Of a DNA stretch of 9,270 bases, positions 1-6,652 are shown piece after piece. The DNA comes from Muribaculaceae bacterium (GTDB lineage: Bacteria > Bacteroidota > Bacteroidia > Bacteroidales > Muribaculaceae). The notes beneath the pieces were generated by a model that was not told the origin of the DNA, did no database searches, and saw nothing but the letters and a program-made list of their open reading frames with translations. The position numbers and the translations under genes are program-made. The stretch is taken from NCBI GenBank assembly GCA_029057255.1, contig JAICZO010000415.1, positions 1 through 9,270 of the forward strand, given 5' to 3'. Within the stretch, counting starts at the first letter, position 1. Each line of letters opens with the position of its first letter.

Positions 1-207
1 CAGGCGGGCGATGGCCTCGTTGTCCTCGCGTGTTGCGGCTGCGATGTCGGCGCGCACCTCGTCGATGCGGCGGCGGAGGCCGTCGTTGTCAAGTTGCTGA
101 ACGACAGGAACCTGTTCTTTGATTTTCTGGAGTATGGGGGCAATCGCCTTCAGGTCGCGTGTCGACTTGTCGCCGAAAACCTTCTTAAGGAATGAAGTAA
201 ATGACAT
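1..207 (-). CDS. secA: SecA preprotein translocase ATPase, N-terminal fragment
   Basis: This is the first 69 codons of a gene that continues past the left edge. The ATG at 207-205 gives MSFTSFLKKVFGDKSTRDLK, followed by a charged helical stretch with NDGLRRRIDEVRADI. This matches the conserved SecA N-terminus of Bacteroidota (helix with FGDKS.RD, then a 'LSNDELRAKT..' type helix just before the DEAD motor domain). SecA is the cytosolic ATPase that drives unfolded preproteins through SecYEG. The nucleotide-binding motifs lie outside the window, so identity rests on the N-terminus alone. The leader is A-rich (AAAAATAAGAACACACC) with no Shine-Dalgarno sequence, as is usual in Bacteroidota. The gene has its own promoter at 272-301 and is separated by 102 bp from the upstream operon, so it is probably expressed independently. 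Confidence 0.9.
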   Translation of the reverse strand, partial: MSFTSFLKKVFGDKSTRDLKAIAPILQKIKEQVPVVQQLDNDGLRRRIDEVRADIAAATREDNEAIARL

Positions 208-245
208 ATATGGTGTGTTCTTATTTTTCTTGTGAATGAATGCGC

Positions 246-266
246 AAAAGCCGCGCAGGGCGCAGC
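246..266 (-). terminator. Small GC hairpin plus T tract between the upstream operon and secA
   Basis: Read on the minus strand, GCTGCG-CCCTG-CGCGGC-TTTT can form a 6-bp stem with one G-U pair, a 5-nt loop and a four-U tail. This resembles a weak intrinsic terminator for transcripts leaving the upstream operon. Because it begins almost at the predicted secA transcription start, it could instead be a 5'-end hairpin of the secA mRNA. The stem is short and the U tract is minimal, so the call is tentative. Confidence 0.3.
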
Positions 267-271
267 AATCG

Positions 272-301
272 CAAATTTACGAATTTTCAGGGAAATAACA
301 A
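272..301 (-). promoter_or_regulatory. Bacteroidota-type sigma-70 promoter for secA
   Basis: On the minus strand the -7 element TAAATTTG (279-272) fits the Bacteroidota consensus TAnnTTTG exactly. A TTG (301-299) sits 19 nt upstream, which matches the -33 TTTG box in spacing and in three of four bases. It lies in the only sizeable intergenic gap and points at secA. The predicted start of transcription is about 7 nt downstream, near 265, leaving a leader of roughly 55-60 nt. The call is from consensus match and position only. Confidence 0.65.
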
Positions 302-309
302 GCCGCCGC

Positions 310-1941
310 CTACTTTTTGAGCAGGTGCAGAGGAGCGGCAGCGGCGCCGTTGGGCGATCGTATGCGAAGTATCGAGCATACGGTGGGCGCTATGGCGCGG
401 GCGTCGACGACAGTGCCTACGGTCTGCGAGGCCACTGTCGGAGCCATTATATATACGGGAGCCGTCGTGGCGGCTGTTCGCTCGACCATAGGCACGCGTG
501 TGCCGGAGGGAGCGTTGTTGAAATCGTCGATGACTTCAAAGCCGGGAGCGACCGTGAGCATAAGGTCGCCGGCTGTCGAGACCGGAGTATTGCGTCGCAG
601 AGCCTCAGGCTCCTCGCCGGCGCGGCCCTCGACAATATCGTCGAAGGTGTGCACGCGGTCGACACCGGTCATCTTCACAAGGAACGATGCGGCCTGGCGG
701 CGCACGTCGCGCTCGTCCAGCTGCTTTTCCTTGAGCAGTCTGTGATTGAGGAAGAACTGACCGCGGTGATAGGCGGTGACATAGTCGCCGTTGCCATAGA
801 CGGCGATAAGGTACATGTTGAGCAGCGACACGGCCTTGCGGGTGCTGAACTCTCCATAGGGGATGCCGTACTGCTCGTCGTCGCGGCGGCTCTGCCTGCG
901 CGGCGGCGTGGCGGCAAGCACCACCACGGTGTTGTCCAGCCCTACGCGGCGGTCAATATCGGCGAAGAGCTGCTCGAGATGACGGTCGAGCTTGATATAG
1001 GCGTCCATAAGCTCGACGCGGGTGTCGGTCGACTTGCCGTAGTTGTACGGCCGGAGCGAGTACCCGAGATTGAGCACATCGGTCACACCCTCGTGCTGCC
1101 CTACCCTGAGCGTCGACAGCAGGTCGGCGGCCACGGTGGTGACTTCGCGGTTGACCAAGGGCGAGTTCATGAACATGTCGAGGCGCTGCGTGTTGCCGCG
1201 CGGGAAGACATATCTGAAGGGGTAGCGCTGCAGATGGTCGGGGAGCGCCGGGTACATGTCGGGCTGCAGCGAGGGCGTCCAGCTCATGGTGTCGAGCCTT
1301 GCCGACAGGGGCACGGTGCGGTTGCGTGTGGCCACAGCCACGGGCATCTCCTTGTAGTATGTCGACGAAGCCCAGTTGCCGGTCTTGGGGTCGAGCCACA
1401 GTGCGGCGTTGGCAGCGTGTCCGGCCAGGGCTATGGCCTGAGCGGGAGTGGGAGCCACGGCATATACGACATTGACGCCACCGGCCGCGATGCGGGCCTC
1501 GTCGGCGAATGTGCTGACACGCAGCGCCGCAGGCGAGAATCCGGTAGTGGTATAGTTGCCTAATATTGTCTGGTCGGCGTAGATGTCGGTCTCGCGCAGG
1601 CGCTCGCGGTCGTAGCGGCGGTCGCCCGCTATGCCGTTGAGCGACGGCGCGGCACCGCTGACAAAAGTGGCGGTGGCGGCTGCGGCATCGAGGCCGGGGC
1701 CGTAGTCGGCGTTGAGTATCACGGCACCGTCGCGCTCGAGACGGCGGAAGCCGCCCTCGCCGAAGCGCTCGCGGAGCAGGTCGATATATTCGGTATCAAG
1801 CCCGTCGACCACTATTCCCACAAGGAGGCGGGTCCGCTCGGCATCGGCCGCACTCATGCCGAGGGCGGCGACACTTGCCACCAAGGCTATGAAGAGCCTC
1901 GGCATGGCGGGTGACAGAGCGAATTTTCTCTTGATACTCAT
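310..1941 (-). CDS. Secreted alkaline-phosphatase-fold protein (PafA/nucleotide pyrophosphatase-like) with a degenerate active site
   Basis: The product is 543 aa. An N-terminal signal peptide (MSIKRK, hydrophobic about 14-30, AADA near 31-34) predicts export. The body follows the PafA-like branch of the type I phosphodiesterase/alkaline phosphatase superfamily: LLVGIVVDGLDTEY (39-52) with the first metal-ligand Asp46, the FVSGAAPSLNGIAGDRRY segment (93-110), LMDAYIKLDRHLEQLF, then TVVVLAATP, GIPYGEF, LLNMYLIAVYG, GDLMLTVAPG, and RIRSPN near the end. By eye the catalytic Ser/Thr position is in DAAAA (85-89), the usual DHG is ATP, the D-x3-H of the central segment is missing, and the late DTHVP is replaced by ATTAPV. 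It is therefore probably a pseudoenzyme retaining the fold. The start abuts the stop of the DUF4105 gene (TAAATG), implying translational coupling. The gene stops with TAG at 312-310. The real ligand and role are unknown. Confidence 0.85.
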   Translation of the reverse strand: MSIKRKFALSPAMPRLFIALVASVAALGMSAADAERTRLLVGIVVDGLDTEYIDLLRERFGEGGFRRLERDGAVILNADYGPGLDAAAATATFVSGAAPSLNGIAGDRRYDRERLRETDIYADQTILGNYTTTGFSPAALRVSTFADEARIAAGGVNVVYAVAPTPAQAIALAGHAANAALWLDPKTGNWASSTYYKEMPVAVATRNRTVPLSARLDTMSWTPSLQPDMYPALPDHLQRYPFRYVFPRGNTQRLDMFMNSPLVNREVTTVAADLLSTLRVGQHEGVTDVLNLGYSLRPYNYGKSTDTRVELMDAYIKLDRHLEQLFADIDRRVGLDNTVVVLAATPPRRQSRRDDEQYGIPYGEFSTRKAVSLLNMYLIAVYGNGDYVTAYHRGQFFLNHRLLKEKQLDERDVRRQAASFLVKMTGVDRVHTFDDIVEGRAGEEPEALRRNTPVSTAGDLMLTVAPGFEVIDDFNNAPSGTRVPMVERTAATTAPVYIMAPTVASQTVGTVVDARAIAPTVCSILRIRSPNGAAAAPLHLLKK

Positions 1942-3120
1942 TTACTTACGATTGATATAGATATAGCTTGCCGACCGTAGCATCTCGGCGCCTATTATGG
2001 GCAGGAACGCCGGATTGGCCGACTGTGGCAGGAAGCACCACGCGGCCGACAAGGCCAAAATCAGTGCAAAGTTAGCGATTTGATACCACATAAGCACCAT
2101 TTTTGCCTTTTTTATGTATATGAGCGCGGGCACAAGCAGACACAGCGGATTGAGCCACAGGTATAGCAGGTTGGGCGATGTGGCCTCGTGCACCGACACG
2201 AATATCAGAAAGGTGAGCAGCAGACCGACCAGCCCGAGCGCCCCGAAAAAAACGGCGTCGAAGAGGCGGGTCACGCGGCGGCGCCTAAGGTCGCGCACTG
2301 TCAGCACCGCTGTCGCGGCGAAAAGCATCCAGAACACGAACAGCGGCGTGGCATACCACGGCGTCGGACCGCTGACGGCATTGTCGGCCGGCACATCTAT
2401 GACGGCATGGGTGCGGCGCACGAGTTTCCTGCCGCCGACGGTGGCGTTGCGGAGCATGCCGTCAAGCTCGGCCGGGGCGAAGGCTATCTCGCGGCGTGTC
2501 AGCGGATAGTCGATGCCGCTGCCGAGAGCGAGGTCGATGCCGAACTGATACCACGGATAGTTGCTGTGATAGTGCCGCATGACATTGCGGAAGGTCGGCA
2601 CGAGCGACGACCAGGCCTCGACGGGCGCCGGAGCAAGCATGATGCTGTCGCCCGCGGCAAGCTCGACTGCTCGCAGCGGACGCGTGGCGCAGTTGTCCTT
2701 GACATAGTTGTAGCGGTATACGGCGTTTTCGGGTCGTACATTCTCCTGAAGCAGGCTCACCAGGCGTGCCTTGGCGGCGCTGTCGAAGTCAAGCTCGTGC
2801 GCCACCACACGGCGGCCCTGCCGCGCGTAGGGATAGAGGAACATCTGCCAGGGCCATTCGACGGCACGGTAGTCGGTCTCGCCCTTGACGAAGCGATAGA
2901 CGAAGTTGGGTGCGTCGAAGTCGAACACGCCGAAATTGTAGGCCACAGGCTCACGGCCCTCTATCTCGACGAGTATGGCGGAGTGCCCCTCAAGCTCGTA
3001 TATCGCGGGGCCGGGATGGATATTGACAAACCACACGGTGGTGTCGCTGTCGGCACCCTTTGCGACGAAGCTGACGGCGGCAAGCAGACATGCGGCAAAA
3101 AGAAGCAGTATGCGCCTCAT
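1942..3120 (-). CDS. lnb: DUF4105 membrane protein, probable lipoprotein N-acyltransferase Lnb
   Basis: The product is 392 aa. It has a signal peptide (MRRILLLFAACLLAAVSFVA), a periplasmic DUF4105 domain (about 28-230), then four likely membrane segments (about 258-275, 289-311, 317-336, 343-365). Family marks are VNIHPGPAIYELEGHSA with His46, YNFGVFDFDAPNFVYRF, YNYVKDNCATRP with Cys144, WYQFGIDLALGSGID, and the HEATSPNLLYLWLNPL loop between membrane helices. The DUF4105 domain is now associated with Lnb, the N-acyltransferase that completes triacylation of lipoproteins in Bacteroidota. His46 and Cys144 are the natural catalytic candidates, which is an inference from family conservation. Its ATG overlaps the queE stop (ATGA), and its TAA is followed directly by the pseudo-phosphatase ATG. 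Substrates would include lipoproteins such as the GldH encoded upstream. The domain call is strong; the enzymatic assignment is less certain because DUF4105 paralogues exist. Confidence 0.85.
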   Translation of the reverse strand: MRRILLLFAACLLAAVSFVAKGADSDTTVWFVNIHPGPAIYELEGHSAILVEIEGREPVAYNFGVFDFDAPNFVYRFVKGETDYRAVEWPWQMFLYPYARQGRRVVAHELDFDSAAKARLVSLLQENVRPENAVYRYNYVKDNCATRPLRAVELAAGDSIMLAPAPVEAWSSLVPTFRNVMRHYHSNYPWYQFGIDLALGSGIDYPLTRREIAFAPAELDGMLRNATVGGRKLVRRTHAVIDVPADNAVSGPTPWYATPLFVFWMLFAATAVLTVRDLRRRRVTRLFDAVFFGALGLVGLLLTFLIFVSVHEATSPNLLYLWLNPLCLLVPALIYIKKAKMVLMWYQIANFALILALSAAWCFLPQSANPAFLPIIGAEMLRSASYIYINRK

Positions 3121-3677
3121 CGGATGTCGATAAGCTTGTGGGTCTGCAGCGACAGCCGCCAGTGCGGATGCGCCAGAATATAGTCAATGGTCTCGGCTGT
3201 GTTAAGCCCCGAGCAGGGCTGGAGAAAGCGCACGGCGGTGCCGAACATACGTGCCGTCTCCTCGACATCCTGCCCCTGATCGACCACCTTCAGCTCGTCG
3301 ACTCGGTCAATGCCCCATGGGGCATCCTTGGGCTAGCATGTCACCCAGTCGACTTCGGGGGGCACGGGCAGTGAGCCGTTGGTCTCGATCTGCACGTAGA
3401 AGCCCTTGGCCTTGAGCTGTCGCAGCAGGGCGCTGTCGAGCTGAAGCAGGGGCTCGCCGCCGGTAATCACGAGGTGCCGCGAAGCGAAAGCGGCGCAGCG
3501 CCCGGCAATCTCGGCGGCGGTCATGTCGGTGCCGCCGAAGTGGTCGGTATCGCAGAATGAGCACGAGCGGTTGCAGCCCGAGAAGCGCAGGAAGACAGCC
3601 GGCGTGCCGGTATAGTATCCCTCGCCCTGGAGCGAGTGGAATATCTCGTTGACGCGGTATGTGTCAGTCTCTTTCAT
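3117..3677 (-). pseudogene. queE: 7-carboxy-7-deazaguanine synthase QueE, interrupted by an in-frame amber codon
   Basis: QueE is a radical SAM enzyme that turns the QueD product 6-carboxytetrahydropterin into 7-carboxy-7-deazaguanine on the way to preQ0 and queuosine. From ATG 3677 the frame shows IFHSLQGEGYYTG, the cluster motif GCNRSCSFCDTDH (CX3CX2C, Cys35/39/42), ITGGEPLLQ, QIETNGSLP and PPEVDWVTC. A TAG follows at 3335-3333 (codon 115). The same frame then continues, without any shift, for 71 more conserved codons: PKDAPWGIDRVDELKVV, RFLQPCSGLNTAE, HWRLSLQTHKLIDIR, ending at TGA 3119-3117. The interrupted residue is normally Ser in VTCSPK, and TCG to TAG is one base change. Read through, the protein is 186 aa, a normal length. 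The truncated 114-residue product has the cluster motif but lacks the C-terminal third. It overlaps queD by 14 bp and lnb by 4 bp. It could be a real nonsense mutation, a suppressed codon or a sequence error. Confidence 0.85.
3310..3325. repeat. 16-bp perfect palindrome just downstream of the queE amber codon
   Basis: ATGCCCCATGGGGCAT is its own reverse complement. In the queE mRNA it can form a 6-bp stem (AUGCCC/GGGCAU, extendable by one G-U pair) with a CAUG loop. It starts 7 nt after the UAG. It codes for part of DAPWGI in the resumed QueE frame. It may be chance within coding sequence. Confidence 0.5.
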
Positions 3678-3996
3678 AGCTTGCCGTATTACCTTCGCTC
3701 TCGCGCACATCGACGCGGTAGCAGTTGTCGACATTGTCGCATATCCACCGTGCGATGTTCTCGGCGGTGGGGTTGAAAGGCAGGGTGTCGTTGAGGCACT
3801 GATGGTCGAGGCGCTCGCTGACAATCTTCTTGATGTCGGTAAAATCGGTCACCATGCCGTTGGCGTTTAGCTCGGCGGCGCGGCAGTGCACGGTGATGAT
3901 CCAGTTGTGGCCGTGCATTGTGGTGCACTTGCTCTCATAGTCGAGCGAGAGCCTGTGTGCGGCGGATATTTCAAGTCGTTTCGTTACGTAGTACAT
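3664..3996 (-). CDS. queD: 6-carboxy-5,6,7,8-tetrahydropterin synthase QueD
   Basis: The product is 110 aa from ATG 3996 and makes 6-carboxytetrahydropterin from dihydroneopterin triphosphate, feeding QueE. The start MYYVTKRLEISAAHRL is the usual beginning of the family. A TTG at 4011 would add only MKKKK and is less likely. Zinc ligands His14 (AAHRL), His28 and His30 (MHGHNW) are present. So are the catalytic Cys24 (SKCTTMHGH), the Asp64-His65 pair (LDHQCLND), PTAENIARWI, and Glu99 in VRESEGNTASY. All expected residues are intact, so the protein should be active. It overlaps the end of cca by 26 bp and the start of queE by 14 bp, an arrangement consistent with translational coupling. The region before the ATG is purine-rich (GAAAAAGAAAAAG) and may help ribosome loading. 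Confidence 0.93.
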   Translation of the reverse strand: MYYVTKRLEISAAHRLSLDYESKCTTMHGHNWIITVHCRAAELNANGMVTDFTDIKKIVSERLDHQCLNDTLPFNPTAENIARWICDNVDNCYRVDVRESEGNTASYERD

Positions 3997-5431
3997 CTTT
4001 TTCTTTTTCAAAAGGGTCGTAGAGTGGGCTGATGCCTTTAGGGGCGGCGAGTTCGAGCAGATACCTGAAAGCGGCCTCGCGCGTATCCTCTATTACACAG
4101 TCCTTGATAGCCTGCTTGAGATTCTTGGTGAAGTATCCTACTTCGGGACTCTGCGGCAGGCCGAAGAGATTCATGATTTCGGTACCGTCGACCGGATTCT
4201 TGCGGTTGCGCTCGACATCCTTCTCGTGCGTGTCTCTGAACTTCTGCTCGACGAGGTCGAAGTTGGCCAGATAGCGGGCCTTGCGGGCCTCGTCGCGGCT
4301 TGTTATGTCGGCGCGGGCGAGTATCATAAGGTCGTCGAGATCCTCCTCGGCATAGTTGGCCAGGCGACGCACGGCGCTGTCGGTCACCTCGTCCTCGACC
4401 AGGGCTATGGGCCTCATGTGCAGCTCGACGAGCTTCGACACATATGCCAGGTCGGCGCCGAGGGGGAACTTCATGCGGCGGAAAATGGTCTTCACCATCT
4501 TTGCCCCGATGAAATTATGATTGTGGAATGTCCAGCCACGCGCCGGGTCATAGTGCTTCGTGACAGGCTTGCCTATGTCATGGAATAGTGCGGCCCAGCG
4601 CAGCAGCACCTTGTCGGACGCCTCCGCCACGCTGTCGAGAACCGTCATCGTGTGGTAGAAATTGTCCTTGTGGGCGCGGCCGTTGACCACGTCGATACCT
4701 TTCATGCGCGCAAGCTCGGGCAGGATGATGGCGAGCAGACCGCTGTCGAGCAGCAGCTTCCACCCTATCGAGGGGCGGGGCGACGCCATGATTTTGAACA
4801 GCTCGTCCTTGATGCGCTCGGCTGTGATTATCTCGATGCGCCGGGCGTTGCGGCGTATGGCCTCGAAGGTCTCGGGGTAGATGTCGAACTGCAGCTGTGT
4901 GGCGAATCGTATTGCCCTCATCATGCGCAGAGGGTCGTCGCTGAATGTTATGTCCGGGTCGAGAGGTGTGCGGATAATGCGCCTTGAGATGTCGGCCACA
5001 CCGTCGTAGTTGTCGACAACATCGCCGAAGCCGTCGGCATTGACCTTTATGGCGAGGGCGTTGATGGTGAAGTCGCGCCGTGCCAGATCATCGGCGAGAG
5101 TGCCGTCCTCGACTATAGGATTGCGGGAGTCGCGGCGGTAGCTCTCGCGCCGTGCGCCGACAAACTCGAGTTCGGTCTCGCCGCGCTTCAGCTGAGCGGT
5201 GCCGTAGTTGCGGTATACGGCAAGGTGGGCGCCTCGCCCCATACGCTTTGCCACGGCCTCGGCAAGCTCTATGCCCGAGCCGACGGTGACAAAGTCGATG
5301 TCCTTGGAATGGCGGCCGATGATAAGGTCGCGCACATAGCCGCCGACGACGTAGGCTTCGCGGCCGAGAGTGTCGGCGGTATCGCCGACGATATGGAATA
5401 TTTTGCTGTCTATCTTTTCCTTAAGGTTCAT
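3971..5431 (-). CDS. cca: CCA tRNA nucleotidyltransferase with HD domain
   Basis: The product is 486 aa and belongs to the class II polymerase-beta-like nucleotidyltransferases, which add or repair the 3' CCA of tRNA in the cytosol. The head carries VVGGYVRD (28-35), the catalytic Asp44/Asp46 pair in KDIDFVTV, the ELEFVGARRESY strand and RRDFTINALA (118-127). The neck has FSDDPLRMMRAIRFA and ERIKDELFKIM (the ERxxxE motif, 205-210). A C-terminal HD domain follows, with His260 (FYHT), His284-Asp285 (FHDIGKP) and the FHNHNFIGA segment. The length and the HD domain match the Bacteroidota form. Poly(A) polymerase belongs to the same superfamily and cannot be fully excluded, but the architecture favours CCA addition. 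Its ATG overlaps the stop of the upstream peptidase by one base (TGATG). The last 26 bp are shared with queD. Confidence 0.92.
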   Translation of the reverse strand: MNLKEKIDSKIFHIVGDTADTLGREAYVVGGYVRDLIIGRHSKDIDFVTVGSGIELAEAVAKRMGRGAHLAVYRNYGTAQLKRGETELEFVGARRESYRRDSRNPIVEDGTLADDLARRDFTINALAIKVNADGFGDVVDNYDGVADISRRIIRTPLDPDITFSDDPLRMMRAIRFATQLQFDIYPETFEAIRRNARRIEIITAERIKDELFKIMASPRPSIGWKLLLDSGLLAIILPELARMKGIDVVNGRAHKDNFYHTMTVLDSVAEASDKVLLRWAALFHDIGKPVTKHYDPARGWTFHNHNFIGAKMVKTIFRRMKFPLGADLAYVSKLVELHMRPIALVEDEVTDSAVRRLANYAEEDLDDLMILARADITSRDEARKARYLANFDLVEQKFRDTHEKDVERNRKNPVDGTEIMNLFGLPQSPEVGYFTKNLKQAIKDCVIEDTREAAFRYLLELAAPKGISPLYDPFEKEKDVLRNETT

Positions 5432-6645
5432 CAGTCAAGCAGAGATATTGCAGTGCGTGCTGTTGTTATCACTTCGGCGGCACGGTCGGCATGCACGATG
5501 TAGGTATTCTCGACACCTACGGCACCGAGGCCGGGGATGACGAATTTAGGCTCGAGTGCGATGACGTTGCCGTCGGCGAGAATATCGCGGGAGCGGGGAG
5601 CGATGACGGGGGCTTCGTTGACCTCGATGCCTACACCATGACCGACAAAGCCGGCGTGGCTGCGGTGGCCCATGAAGTACTCTTCCATGCCGGCCTCCGA
5701 CGCCATCTGCAGGGCGCGGGCATAGAGGTCGGCGGCCTTGGCTCCGGGTGTCATCATGGCGGCGAGCTGCTCGCAGATAGCGGCCGACAGCTCGTTGGCG
5801 CGCTCAGCCTCGGCGGGGATGTCGCCGGCGATGTACATGCGGGTCATATCGGTCATGTATCCGTTATAGTTGCCGTTGACGTCCACCATCACGGGCATGC
5901 CGGGCTTTATCATGGTGCCGTTGGCACCGACGGGGATAGAGGGGTCGAGACCCTCGCCGCCCATAGCGAAGTCGTAGGGCGAGGGGGTGTCGGCATTGTC
6001 ACCGGTGAGCACGTTGCCCATGAACAGCTCCATGTCGGGGCCGGCCACGCGGAACTGGCCGAGACAGCCCTCGAGGCGCGAGGCTCGCTCGATCTCAATC
6101 TGCAGCTCGATGTCGGTCATGCCCTCGCTATACAGCTGTGGGATACGCTCGTAGACAAGAGTCTGCTTGGCGCCGGAGCGGCGCAGCATCTCCTGCTCGG
6201 CTGCGGTCTTGACCGACCTTGCGCCGCGCATCACGGGCGATATGTCGGGCTGTGCCTCGGTGGCGCCGAAACTCTTGCGGAGTCTCGAAGCCTCGGTATA
6301 CGATATCGAGTCAAGCTCGAGAGCCGGCATCGACGTTTCGATACCGAGCGCCGCCAGCGCGGGAGCTATGTCCTCGGGCTTGCGTATCCTGTACAGCAGC
6401 TCGGCGGGCTCGCTGTAGAGGTGGTTGGGCTGCTTCACGAAGTAGAGCGGGAGGTCGCGCTCCACATTAATATATATGTAGCCCCTGAAAACGCGGCCGG
6501 TGAGATAGTAAATGTCGGCGTTGTCACGCACGATGGCATCGACGATACCGGCGCGGCGCATCAGCTCTTTCAGCCGGGAGAGCCTGAGCGCCTGCTCGTC
6601 GCTCCCGAGGAGATTGACATTGTATTTTTCTTCGTGTTCAGACAT
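5431..6645 (-). CDS. M24 family metallopeptidase (Xaa-Pro aminopeptidase/creatinase fold)
   Basis: The product is 404 aa. An N-terminal creatinase-type domain (about 20-140, with DAIVRDNADIYYLTG) precedes a pita-bread catalytic domain (about 150-400). All five dinuclear metal ligands are recognisable: Asp255 (VMVDVNGNYNG), Asp266 (TDMTRMY), His336 (GFVGHGVG), Glu365 (ALEPKF) and Glu379 (GVENTY). His330 in HRSHAGF is a likely substrate-binding residue. It should be an active cytosolic peptidase, most like aminopeptidase P/Xaa-Pro dipeptidase. Exact specificity cannot be read from sequence. The start at 6645 is preceded by no clear Shine-Dalgarno. It lies 7 bp after the HAD gene and its stop overlaps the cca ATG. 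No functional link with the tRNA genes is evident beyond co-transcription. Confidence 0.9.
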   Translation of the reverse strand: MSEHEEKYNVNLLGSDEQALRLSRLKELMRRAGIVDAIVRDNADIYYLTGRVFRGYIYINVERDLPLYFVKQPNHLYSEPAELLYRIRKPEDIAPALAALGIETSMPALELDSISYTEASRLRKSFGATEAQPDISPVMRGARSVKTAAEQEMLRRSGAKQTLVYERIPQLYSEGMTDIELQIEIERASRLEGCLGQFRVAGPDMELFMGNVLTGDNADTPSPYDFAMGGEGLDPSIPVGANGTMIKPGMPVMVDVNGNYNGYMTDMTRMYIAGDIPAEAERANELSAAICEQLAAMMTPGAKAADLYARALQMASEAGMEEYFMGHRSHAGFVGHGVGIEVNEAPVIAPRSRDILADGNVIALEPKFVIPGLGAVGVENTYIVHADRAAEVITTARTAISLLD

Positions 6646-6652
6646 ATCGTTC

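Noticed and set aside
232..1563. 443-codon open frame on the plus strand
   Set aside because: It is fully antisense to the pseudo-phosphatase, whose frame has a signal peptide and recognisable family motifs. The plus-strand translation is repetitive in His/Gly/Val/Arg with no known domain, as expected of a GC-rich shadow frame.
2067..2074. TAACTTTG on the minus strand, resembling a Bacteroidota -7 box ahead of the pseudo-phosphatase
   Set aside because: It lies inside lnb coding sequence and no TTG/TTTG is seen at the right distance upstream.
2188..3183. 331-codon open frame on the plus strand
   Set aside because: Antisense to lnb, with no domain signal; explained by codon bias of the real gene.
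3307..3564. 85-codon minus-strand frame overlapping queE
   Set aside because: Arg-rich out-of-frame translation of queE with no independent support.
3997..4011. TTG start for queD adding MKKKK
   Set aside because: The ATG at 3996 matches the usual family start, and the added residues come from a purine tract that more likely aids initiation.
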